This document shows, in pieces, positions 1 through 6,845 of a DNA stretch of 8,061 nt (within the stretch, counting starts at the first letter, position 1; every line of letters begins with the position of its first letter). The translations under genes were made by a program, and so were the position numbers. The DNA comes from Deferribacteres bacterium JdFR-76 (GTDB taxonomy: Bacteria > Zhuqueibacterota > JdFR-76): NCBI GenBank assembly GCA_002011685.1, contig MTOL01000086.1, positions 249 to 8,309 on the forward strand, in the 5' to 3' direction. Under the pieces are notes generated by a model. The model searched no databases and was not told the DNA's origin. It saw nothing but the letters and a program-made list of their open reading frames with translations.

Positions 1-2628
1 CGGCGTGCGGAATTCATGGGAAATGTTTGCGAAAAAATCCGATTTCAGGCGGTCAAGTTCTTTCAGTTTTTCGGCCTGTTCGCGGATCTTTTGAGTGCGC
101 TCCGCAACAATCTGCTCAAGTCTCCTTGTTTTTTTCTCCAAATAATAAACCCGGCTCTTAATTACAACAAATACAAACAGAAGAACGGCTCCGGCGAAAA
201 CCGTGAAAGCCCACCAGCGCCGGTACCACGGCGGCAAAACGATAAACGGATAGCGAGCCTCATGGCTGAGGTTACCATACATATCGCGCGCGCGTACCCG
301 GAAAATATAGCTCCCCGGCGGCAAGTTGGTATATTCTTTGACAGTTTCCGTTGTCCATGCTGACCAGGATCGATTGAACCCCTGTAAAAAGAACTGGTAC
401 TGTACTGCTTTTTCATTGTCATAAAACGCAGCAGCCACCTCAAAACGGATACTGTTGTTGTGCGGTTCAAACCGCGGAAGCTCGGCATCGGCCATCTGAG
501 ATAGCCGAGAAAAGCTCTCAGGTCTCCGAGACCCTGTCCAACAGCCATCCACTAAAACGGAATCATCATTGACGACTATTCGGCGTATGACCGTGTAAAA
601 GGGCATCCTCACCGGATTCAGAACGCCCTTCGGGTTACTGTACCGAATAAGAAGTCCATCGTTGCAACCCAGCCAGATGGCCCCGTCCGATACATCACAA
701 AAAATTTCCACATTATCAATAAAATAATTGCGTAAGATGGACGTCACAGGGATATGGCCAGAAACATAGGGCTGTCCGTTATCCCAGGAGATGGTGTAGA
801 TATCGAGATGATTTTGTCGGTATACGGGAATCCACAAATCGCCACTGGCGTCTTCCGCAATGCCGCCGATCATTACACTTGTGTCGGCGAACACATCGCC
901 TAGGGATGAATCAGGCACAAAGATCTGCCGGCGGGCATCAAAGTGACGCAATCCTTTAATGGTACTAAAAAGCATTCTGCCCTTTACCCCGGCAACGCGC
1001 ACATAGGCCGGTTCAATTCCATCTTTGCGGCCATAGCGCCGAACGGTCATCCGGCCATCCTGAAGTAACTCGATGCGCCAGACCCCGTTGTTAAATGTTC
1101 CCAGCCAAAGAACCCCTGACCTCTCCTCCGCAATGCTCCGAACATCAATGGGCAAGCGAATGATGATCCCTTCATCGTGCCACTGTCCTTTCCGAAAACG
1201 GAGTACAGCCAAACCGTTCATCAAACCGACGTAGACTTTTCCGGAATCTTCTTGCGAAACGGCAAGAGACCGGGCTTCCCGCCACGCCGAATGAATCAAG
1301 CGAACCTCCCCGTCGCGGATCTCATAAACGCCGCTCCCTATGGCAGCCAAGAGGCGGCTGCGGAATATGAGTAGCTGCCACACATCTGTGTTGATTTCTG
1401 GCACTGCCCGAAAGGCCCCTTTTTCCGAGAATGATGCCTGATGAGCCAGCACAAACAGGCCCAAATTGGTACCCAAGTACAGTTTCCCTTTATACCTTGC
1501 CAGGCTGTAGATAGACCCCTGCAATCCTGCCCGTTCGTCATAGACGGTGACGGGCAAATGCAACTGAACACGGGCAATCCCCCGTTGCAGGGCCAGCCAG
1601 AGTGCTCCCTGGCGATCGGAAAAAACGTAATAGACGGATTGATCCCGGAGACCACTGGCCTTGTTGACCAGATTTCGCAGGCGCCCTTCACGATCGATAA
1701 TGACCACGCCACCCCGTGTTGTGCCAATGGCGTAGGTGCCGTCCGACAGCACGGCTCCCGGCAAGTAAATGCCGTTTTCTTTCAAGAAAACGCTGGCTTC
1801 TGTACGAAATTTGCGAAAAGACCGTCCGTCATAGATTAACAACCCGTGATTTTGGGTGCCCACCAAAATGTTTGAGCCGGAATCGATTTTTCCCGGTTGG
1901 TCTCCGGGATAGGGCAACATTACGTACAGCCGGTCACGGGCCAGCTTTTCCCCATCCGGCACCAGGTGGAGAGAATCTCCAACAAGGGTTAGCAGCCCTT
2001 GTTTCCGTTCCAAAATGTACAACTGATCGTTCACAACGAAAGCAGTATGGAAAAGGGAATCGGGTTTCCAGATCTTAAGTGCAGGTGCATCACCCGGCTT
2101 TTCCGCACTCTTCGGGTCCCACAGAAAAAGATGGCTAAAGGTTTGGAAAAACACTCCACGGGAAGAAACAAGCACATTCCAAACATCCTGAAAAGACTGC
2201 TCGGATGTGGGCACCCACTTGGAAAGGGAGGTATAGCGCAAAACCCCCAAAGAATCGCGAATCCAATAACCAAATTCATTGCGTCCCCCCATAAAAATTG
2301 TATCCCCCTTAACAGCTAGAGATCGCACAATAAAATTGGGTACCGGGAACAACCGCCAGGAAACGCCGTCATACTGCAGCAATCCAGACCCATTGCCAAA
2401 ATACATGATTCCAAAACGGTCCTGAGCAATCGCCCAGTTCTGCACGTGAGCATTATATACTTTCGGTGAATAGTTTTGGATAAGCGGAGCTCCAAGCTGC
2501 CTAGGAAGGTGGCCGGAATACGCGGCAGGATCTTTTGCCTCTGCGAGCGCCTTCCCACCCGCGCCTATGGAGAGGATGAACAGAAACGCCAGGAATTTTT
2601 CCCATCCTACTGGGGACGGATTCCGCAT
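1..2628 (-). CDS. Two-component propeller sensor histidine kinase (Reg_prop/Y_Y_Y/HisKA), 3' part beyond the window
   Basis: Translating the minus strand from ATG at 2628 gives 876 codons without a stop, running off the left edge in frame. Residues 1-30 form a signal peptide (hydrophobic FLAFLFILSIGAGG, probable cleavage after ALA). Residues about 64-662 hold some 14 propeller-like blades of the Reg_prop type, for example around 332-356 (ALWLALQRGIARV), 496-520 (VLWLGTFNNGVWRI) and 640-662 (AIWLGCNDGLLIRY); 14 would fit two seven-bladed propellers as in known family members. A Y_Y_Y domain follows at about 717-800 (YTNLPPGSYIFRVRARD), then one membrane helix at about 805-823, a coiled coil at about 826-862, and the HisKA H-box ISHEFRTP with phospho-acceptor His871. 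The sensor part should be periplasmic and the kinase cytoplasmic. The ATPase domain, and any receiver or DNA-binding domain of a hybrid form, lie outside. The ligand is unknown; relatives often sense glycans. The ATG has only a weak Shine-Dalgarno. Confidence 0.93.
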   Translation of the reverse strand, partial: MRNPSPVGWEKFLAFLFILSIGAGGKALAEAKDPAAYSGHLPRQLGAPLIQNYSPKVYNAHVQNWAIAQDRFGIMYFGNGSGLLQYDGVSWRLFPVPNFIVRSLAVKGDTIFMGGRNEFGYWIRDSLGVLRYTSLSKWVPTSEQSFQDVWNVLVSSRGVFFQTFSHLFLWDPKSAEKPGDAPALKIWKPDSLFHTAFVVNDQLYILERKQGLLTLVGDSLHLVPDGEKLARDRLYVMLPYPGDQPGKIDSGSNILVGTQNHGLLIYDGRSFRKFRTEASVFLKENGIYLPGAVLSDGTYAIGTTRGGVVIIDREGRLRNLVNKASGLRDQSVYYVFSDRQGALWLALQRGIARVQLHLPVTVYDERAGLQGSIYSLARYKGKLYLGTNLGLFVLAHQASFSEKGAFRAVPEINTDVWQLLIFRSRLLAAIGSGVYEIRDGEVRLIHSAWREARSLAVSQEDSGKVYVGLMNGLAVLRFRKGQWHDEGIIIRLPIDVRSIAEERSGVLWLGTFNNGVWRIELLQDGRMTVRRYGRKDGIEPAYVRVAGVKGRMLFSTIKGLRHFDARRQIFVPDSSLGDVFADTSVMIGGIAEDASGDLWIPVYRQNHLDIYTISWDNGQPYVSGHIPVTSILRNYFIDNVEIFCDVSDGAIWLGCNDGLLIRYSNPKGVLNPVRMPFYTVIRRIVVNDDSVLVDGCWTGSRRPESFSRLSQMADAELPRFEPHNNSIRFEVAAAFYDNEKAVQYQFFLQGFNRSWSAWTTETVKEYTNLPPGSYIFRVRARDMYGNLSHEARYPFIVLPPWYRRWWAFTVFAGAVLLFVFVVIKSRVYYLEKKTRRLEQIVAERTQKIREQAEKLKELDRLKSDFFANISHEFRTP

Positions 2629-2663
2629 GATATATCCAGCGTAAAAACCAACAGAAGATCGCA

Positions 2664-2681
2664 GAAAACCGGCCGGTTTTC
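2664..2681. repeat. Perfect 18-bp palindrome between lptE and the sensor kinase gene
   Basis: The sequence GAAAACCGGCCGGTTTTC equals its own reverse complement. It lies in the 62-nt gap after the lptE stop, with its near edge 35 nt before the kinase ATG. It could be an operator for a dimeric regulator. As RNA it could fold into a 7-bp hairpin with a GGCC loop, acting as a processing site or weak attenuator. No T-tract follows the stem, so it is not a standard intrinsic terminator. Confidence 0.6.
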
Positions 2682-2690
2682 CAGAAGTTT

Positions 2691-3215
2691 CTACCAGTTC
2701 ATGATGGTTTTATTCAAGATATCCTCAGCCAGTTTCTGGATGGCCTCTTCGATGGCCTGCTGGCGGGCTTCAAATCCTTCCTGCAGGGAATAGATACCCC
2801 ACTGAGACCAGCGTTCTTTCCATAATGGCTTATTCATTTTCACATCGCGAACCTCGACCTCAACTGTGACAAAAACCCGGTAGGCCTGAACATCTTCCTT
2901 TTCGGTGTAGGTATCCACCCGGTCATCCACGGAGAGGATTTTTCCGATGACAATGGCATCCGCAAGCTCTTGGCTAACAATCTTGAGGGTGTTATCACGG
3001 GTAATTTCCTCTATAACCGCATCGGTAAGCTTTTCCCGGATACCGAATTCTGATGTCCGATCCTCAAAAAGCGGGACCGCAATAGTTTTGATATGAGGAG
3101 GTAGAGAACTACCAGACAACGAATACGGGCCACAGCGGATTGCGGAAAAGACCAGAACAATGGCAGTCAAAAGAGGAACCAGCCGATGCGGTTTATTTCT
3201 GCAAATGATATTCAT
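2691..3215 (-). CDS. lptE: LptE-family LPS-assembly outer-membrane lipoprotein
   Basis: From ATG at 3215 this encodes 174 residues, the usual size for LptE. LptE plugs the LptD barrel in the outer membrane and helps place lipopolysaccharide at the cell surface. The N-terminus is a lipoprotein-type signal (PLLTAIVLVFSAIRC) followed by CGPYSLSG and PPHIKTIAVPLFEDRTSEFG, the pattern common in LptE proteins of this bacterial group. The body alternates beta strands (RVFVTVEVEVRDV) and ends in a helix (EARQQAIEEAIQKLAEDIL). The residue before the presumed lipidated cysteine is arginine, which is unusual. The start is chosen because GGAAG precedes this ATG closely and the signal peptide begins sensibly; an in-frame GTG at 3242 would add nine residues. 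The gene overlaps the sigma-54 regulator upstream by 23 nt, so translation is probably coupled. Confidence 0.85.
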   Translation of the reverse strand: MNIICRNKPHRLVPLLTAIVLVFSAIRCGPYSLSGSSLPPHIKTIAVPLFEDRTSEFGIREKLTDAVIEEITRDNTLKIVSQELADAIVIGKILSVDDRVDTYTEKEDVQAYRVFVTVEVEVRDVKMNKPLWKERWSQWGIYSLQEGFEARQQAIEEAIQKLAEDILNKTIMNW

Positions 3216-4380
3216 TAATCTTCCGATACAGTGTTCGTTCACTGATTCCCAACAGCTGAGCGGCTTTCCGTTTGCTCCAGTTTGTCTTTTTTAACGCCTT
3301 CAAGATCAGTTCCTTTTCCATCTCTTCCAAGGTTTTGATCTCTTCTTCGGGCTCAACATCTTCAATTGGCTGGACAGGTTGGAGAAGCCCGGGGGGGCGC
3401 CCTGGCTGCAAAGACCTGGGCGAAAAATACTGAGAAAAAAGCAGCTGTTTGATCTGGTTCATATCGGATTTCAGCTCAAGAAGAACACGGTAAATTAGCT
3501 CCCTTTCCGCCTGATCCACCGATTTTTTGGTGGGTACCGGCAGAAACTGCGATTCCACCTCCACCCACTGGTCTTCCACATAGCGGCTAAGAATCTGCCG
3601 GTCAATCCTCCTTCCCTTTTCCAGCACAATAACCGTCTGAATCAGGTTTTTCAGCTCTCGAACATTTCCCGGCCAATAAAGGCTTTCCATGTACTCAAGA
3701 GCGTCACGGGTAAAGCCTTCAAACTCGATATGATTCTGAACACAGAAGGTGCGCACAAAATAGTCCACCAGAAGCGGAATATCCTCCGGTCTTTCACGCA
3801 GAGGAGGTAGGTAAATGCGAACGGCATTCAGGCGGTAGTACAGGTCCTGACGGAATCTGCCATCACGGACCTCCTGAGCCAGATTTTTATTGGTAGCAGC
3901 CACAATCCGCACATCCACTCGGATGTACGTACTTCCTCCAACACGCATGAATTCTTTTTGCTCCAGGACGCGCAGGACCTTAACCTGCGTGGAAAGCGGC
4001 ATATCTCCAATCTCATCCAGGAATAATGTGCTGCCATCAGCAAGCTCAAAGTAGCCTTTTCGGGATTCCACAGCTCCCGTGAACGCTCCTCGCTGGTGTC
4101 CGAAAAGTTCGCTTTCCAGAATACCTTCCGGAATGGCCCCACAGTTCACAGTAAACATCTGTTTATTCCGCCGCGGGCTGTTTTCGTGGATAGCTCGGGC
4201 CACCAGTTCCTTCCCCGTTCCGCTCTCGCCTTCAATGAGAACGGGCAAATCGGTGGGAGCCACCTGCCGGATGGTTTCCCGTACCTGTTGAATTGCGGGA
4301 GACCGGCCAATCAGCCCCAGATCACTGCTGGGAAGTGCTCGCCGGGCTGTGTCGGCTGTGGAATCCGCTATCATGTCCAC
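3193..4380 (-). CDS. Sigma-54-dependent enhancer-binding transcriptional activator without receiver domain
   Basis: A 395-residue protein of the NtrC-like class. Only about 20 residues precede the AAA+ domain, so there is no receiver, GAF or other sensory domain. The AAA+ core is complete: Walker A GESGTGKE (51-58), the sigma-54-contacting GAFTGA loop (98-103), Walker B GSTLFLDE (116-123), arginine-finger region RFRQDLYYRLN (175-185), and sensor II WPGNVREL (236-243). A proline-rich linker (about 317-345) leads to a Fis-type helix-turn-helix (about 366-392, KRKAAQLLGISERTLYRKI). It should use ATP to open promoters held by sigma-54 RNA polymerase. With no built-in input domain, control may come from a partner protein or its own level. 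The start is GTG at 4380; an ATG at 4374 is equally possible and neither has a strong Shine-Dalgarno. It follows the epimerase stop by 19 nt and overlaps lptE. Its targets cannot be read from the sequence. Confidence 0.93.
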   Translation of the reverse strand: MDMIADSTADTARRALPSSDLGLIGRSPAIQQVRETIRQVAPTDLPVLIEGESGTGKELVARAIHENSPRRNKQMFTVNCGAIPEGILESELFGHQRGAFTGAVESRKGYFELADGSTLFLDEIGDMPLSTQVKVLRVLEQKEFMRVGGSTYIRVDVRIVAATNKNLAQEVRDGRFRQDLYYRLNAVRIYLPPLRERPEDIPLLVDYFVRTFCVQNHIEFEGFTRDALEYMESLYWPGNVRELKNLIQTVIVLEKGRRIDRQILSRYVEDQWVEVESQFLPVPTKKSVDQAERELIYRVLLELKSDMNQIKQLLFSQYFSPRSLQPGRPPGLLQPVQPIEDVEPEEEIKTLEEMEKELILKALKKTNWSKRKAAQLLGISERTLYRKINEYHLQK

Positions 4381-4399
4381 CTGTCTATCACTTTCTCGC

Positions 4400-5329
4400 C
4401 TATGCCTTGGCGGCCTTTTTTCTGAAAAATTCCACCGTCCGGCGCAATCCCTCCTTCAAATCAACCTGTGGTTCCCAGCCCAGGATCTCTTTTGCTTTCT
4501 TATACGAAATCACACTCCGCCGCTGTTCCCCTTCCTTGGGAGGGCCGTGTTTTTCAGGCGTCTTGCCCCCGGTCAGTGCATTCAGCTCACGGAAAATGGT
4601 GTTCACGTCCGTTTCAATGCCGGTTCCAACATTAAAAATATCCACTACCCCCTTTTCAAGCGCCAAAAGGTTGGCCCGGACCACATCATCCACATACACA
4701 AAATCGCGCGTCTGCTCCCCATCGCCATTGATAATGGGCTGCTCTCCGGCCAGCATTTTGTTAATGAAGATCGCCACTACGCCGGCTTCGCCGTGGGGAT
4801 TTTGCCGCGGGCCGTATACGTTGGCGTAGCGCAGGATGGTATACTTCAGTCCGTAAACAAAATGAAAGAAATACAGATATTTTTCTACGGTAAGCTTTGT
4901 TACGCCATAGGGCGAACAGGGCCGGGTGGGATGCTCTTCGTCCGCCGGGAAATAATCCTGTTCGCCATACACGGCTCCGCCCGTGGAGGCAAAAAGAAAA
5001 TGCTTTATCCCATGCCGAACCGAAAGCTGAAGAAGGTTCAGCGAACCGAGTACATTTACGTCGGCGTCAAACATGGGATCGTCAACAGATTTGCGGACAT
5101 CCATCTGGGCTGCCTGATGGCAGACTATATCGATGGCCTCCAGTTCAAACACCTTTGCCAGCTCGGGCGAACGAATATCCAGCAGGTAGAACCTGGCCCT
5201 GGGATGAAGATTCTCCACCTGCCCCATATACAGATTGTCCACAACCACAACATCGTGACCCTGTTCAATAAACGCATCAACCAGATTCGACCCGATAAAT
5301 CCGGCTCCTCCGGTAACCAGGATTTTCAT
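4400..5329 (-). CDS. NAD-dependent nucleotide-sugar epimerase, extended SDR family, GalE-like
   Basis: About 309 residues, full length for the bacterial/archaeal short GalE type. The protein begins with the Rossmann NAD site TGGAGFIGS and the acidic residue closing the second strand (VVVVDN). It has HQAAQ at about 72-76, the catalytic Ser/Thr region FASTGGAVYGE (about 114-124) and the YxxxK pair in SPYGVTKL (Tyr142, Lys146, counted from the upstream ATG). The family interconverts UDP-sugars such as UDP-glucose and UDP-galactose, feeding LPS and exopolysaccharide synthesis. The exact substrate cannot be decided, so no gene symbol is given. Two ATGs sit in tandem at 5332 and 5329. The second is preferred because AGGAG lies 6 nt before it and the conserved MKILVTGG begins there. 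The Shine-Dalgarno overlaps the purD stop (TGAGGAG), pointing to co-transcription and coupling. Being close to lptE fits a role in surface glycans. Confidence 0.9.
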   Translation of the reverse strand: MKILVTGGAGFIGSNLVDAFIEQGHDVVVVDNLYMGQVENLHPRARFYLLDIRSPELAKVFELEAIDIVCHQAAQMDVRKSVDDPMFDADVNVLGSLNLLQLSVRHGIKHFLFASTGGAVYGEQDYFPADEEHPTRPCSPYGVTKLTVEKYLYFFHFVYGLKYTILRYANVYGPRQNPHGEAGVVAIFINKMLAGEQPIINGDGEQTRDFVYVDDVVRANLLALEKGVVDIFNVGTGIETDVNTIFRELNALTGGKTPEKHGPPKEGEQRRSVISYKKAKEILGWEPQVDLKEGLRRTVEFFRKKAAKA

Positions 5330-5339
5330 CATTAACTCC

Positions 5340-6620
5340 TCATTTCAGTTGTGGTGGATGCAGTCCTTTTCTGCCAATGTCCTTGCGGTAATGCGCACCT
5401 TCGAAATGAATTCTTCTGACTGCCGCATAGGCGCGTTCAATAGAAGCCTTCAGCGAATCCCCTAGAGCCGTAACACCCAGTACGCGTCCACCGCTGGTTA
5501 CGTAAGTTCCATTTTCCCGCTTTGTTCCCGAGTGGAAAACCAGCACGTTGTCGCCCAAGTATTCATCCAACCCTCTGATAGGTTTTCCCTTCTCGTACTT
5601 ACCCGGGTAGCCGCCCGAGGCCATAATCACACAGGTACAGTATCCGGGCCGGAAACGGAGCATTCCTTCCTGCAGTTTGCCCTCCACAACAGCCCAGATC
5701 GCTTCCAACAGATCCCCTTCCACCAGCGGAAGGATGGCCTGAGTTTCAGGATCGCCAAACCTGGCGTTAAATTCCACCACTTTAGGTCCCTGACGGGTCA
5801 GCATGAGCCCACCATACAGCACCCCGCGATACTCGATGCCCTCATTTTTCAGCCCACGAATAGCAGGGATCATGATTTCTTCCATGATACGCTGAATTAG
5901 GGCATCGTCCACAAACGGCACCGGTGCATAAGCCCCCATCCCCCCGGTGTTGGGTCCCAGGTCGTCATCATAAACAGGCTTATGATCTTGGGCCGGGACA
6001 AACGGCACCACAGTGCGCCCATCGGTCAGTGCCAGCAGGGACAGCTCAACACCCTCCATGAATTCTTCCACAATAACCCGCTTACCGGCCTCCCCAAAAA
6101 TCCGCTTAATCATCATCTCTTCCAGCGCCACCTGGGCTTCCTGGTGTGACCGGCAAACGACAGCCCCCTTTCCAGCGGCTAAACCATCCGCCTTAACCAC
6201 AATAGGCGGTTTCTGAGACCAGATATAGCCGCGGGCATTCTGCAAACTTTCGAAAATCTGAAATGAAGCCGTCGGAATCCCGTGGCGGCGCATAAATTCT
6301 TTCGCAAAGGCTTTGGATCCTTCAATCTGAGCGGCTGATTTCCTTGGACCAAAAATCTTCAGCCCTTCATCCTCAAAGGCGTCAACAATCCCCATCCAGA
6401 GAGGCATTTCAGGCCCCACCACAGTCATGCCAATGCGGTTTTCCTTTGCAAAGCGGAGCAAGCCAGGGATATCGGTTGCCGACAGATTCACGCATTCGGC
6501 CAGTTCCTGAATGCCGCCATTTCCGGGAGCGCAAAAAATCCGGTCCACCCCGGAACTTTTTTTCAGAGCCCATACAAGTGCATGCTCCCGGCCACCGCTT
6601 CCTACTACCAGAACATTCAT
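5340..6620 (-). CDS. purD: Phosphoribosylamine--glycine ligase (GAR synthetase)
   Basis: A 426-residue protein, normal PurD length. It catalyses the second step of de novo purine synthesis: phosphoribosylamine, glycine and ATP give glycinamide ribonucleotide in the cytoplasm. Visible signatures are the N-terminal GSGGREHAL (7-15), the ATP-grasp loop KADGLAAGKG (143-152), DLGPNTGGMGAY (220-231), the family signature EFNARFGDPETQ (283-294), and the C-terminal YRKDIG (411-416). All expected motifs are intact. The start is fixed by the conserved MNVLVVGSGG; AAAGGAGG lies upstream with a rather long 12-nt spacing. It is the first gene of the tight array leading to the epimerase, the sigma-54 regulator and lptE. 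No other purine gene is visible in the window. Confidence 0.97.
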   Translation of the reverse strand: MNVLVVGSGGREHALVWALKKSSGVDRIFCAPGNGGIQELAECVNLSATDIPGLLRFAKENRIGMTVVGPEMPLWMGIVDAFEDEGLKIFGPRKSAAQIEGSKAFAKEFMRRHGIPTASFQIFESLQNARGYIWSQKPPIVVKADGLAAGKGAVVCRSHQEAQVALEEMMIKRIFGEAGKRVIVEEFMEGVELSLLALTDGRTVVPFVPAQDHKPVYDDDLGPNTGGMGAYAPVPFVDDALIQRIMEEIMIPAIRGLKNEGIEYRGVLYGGLMLTRQGPKVVEFNARFGDPETQAILPLVEGDLLEAIWAVVEGKLQEGMLRFRPGYCTCVIMASGGYPGKYEKGKPIRGLDEYLGDNVLVFHSGTKRENGTYVTSGGRVLGVTALGDSLKASIERAYAAVRRIHFEGAHYRKDIGRKGLHPPQLK

Positions 6621-6699
6621 TTGCCCCTTATTCCTCCTTTAGCCAAAAACAATCTACGTTTCGCGCACAAACGGCCATCAGTGCCTGGCTGGATGTACC

Positions 6700-6715
6700 C
6701 CAGAGGAAACTCTGG
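6700..6715 (-). other. Small hairpin in the purD leader
   Basis: CCAGAG and CTCTGG form a 6-bp stem with a four-base loop, extendable by U-G wobble pairs on the transcribed strand. It lies about 80-95 nt before the purD ATG and is not followed by a T-tract. It may be a leader structure or chance. It does not resemble the purine or ZTP riboswitch cores I know. Confidence 0.25.
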
Positions 6716-6731
6716 AAATTCTACACAGGGA

Positions 6732-6760
6732 AAAATAGAAATCCTCACCACAAATTGCAA
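6732..6760 (-). promoter_or_regulatory. Tentative sigma-70-like promoter for purD and downstream genes
   Basis: Reading leftward, TTGCAA (6760-6755), a 17-nt spacer, then TATTTT (6737-6732). This gives a leader of roughly 105 nt before purD. The -35 box matches four of six bases and the -10 box is weak. An independent purD promoter is expected because of the 201-bp gap and a possible terminator after rtcA. Confidence 0.25.
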
Positions 6761-6805
6761 CAGCTTTTTGGAAGAAATGGCAGGAGATACGACAAATTGA
6801 CAAAC

Positions 6806-6845
6806 AAAAAAATGTTCAGCTTCACCCCAAACGAATCCCCTGAAC
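6806..6845 (-). terminator. Possible weak intrinsic terminator at the end of rtcA
   Basis: On the transcribed strand GTTCAG (6845-6840) pairs with CTGAAC (6819-6814), followed by A and seven T (6812-6806). The loop is about 20 nt with limited inner pairing (TTC/GAA). It overlaps the rtcA stop codon. The T-tract is convincing, but the short stem and large loop are not. Confidence 0.35.

Noticed and set aside
162..548. Small open frames on both strands between 16 and 2558
   Set aside because: All lie within the continuous sensor-kinase frame, whose domain motifs run through the entire region. They are out-of-frame shadows.
480..1180. Possible frameshift or pseudogene, because no complete start-to-stop reading frame is apparent here
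   Set aside because: Every codon of the sensor-kinase frame through this stretch is open and keeps propeller and Y_Y_Y motifs in register. The gene only lacks a stop because it leaves the window.
3193..4380. The sigma-54 regulator as RtcR, the activator of rtc genes
   Set aside because: RtcR has a large N-terminal CARF-type sensory domain. This protein has only about 20 residues before its AAA+ domain, and no -24/-12 promoter is visible before rtcA.
4349..5335. Long plus-strand open frame opposite the epimerase gene
   Set aside because: It mirrors the epimerase frame, has no recognisable domain or good ribosome site, and the minus-strand protein is clearly a real enzyme.
6621..6821. Purine or ZTP riboswitch before purD
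   Set aside because: Neither conserved core could be found by eye. Only one short hairpin is present.
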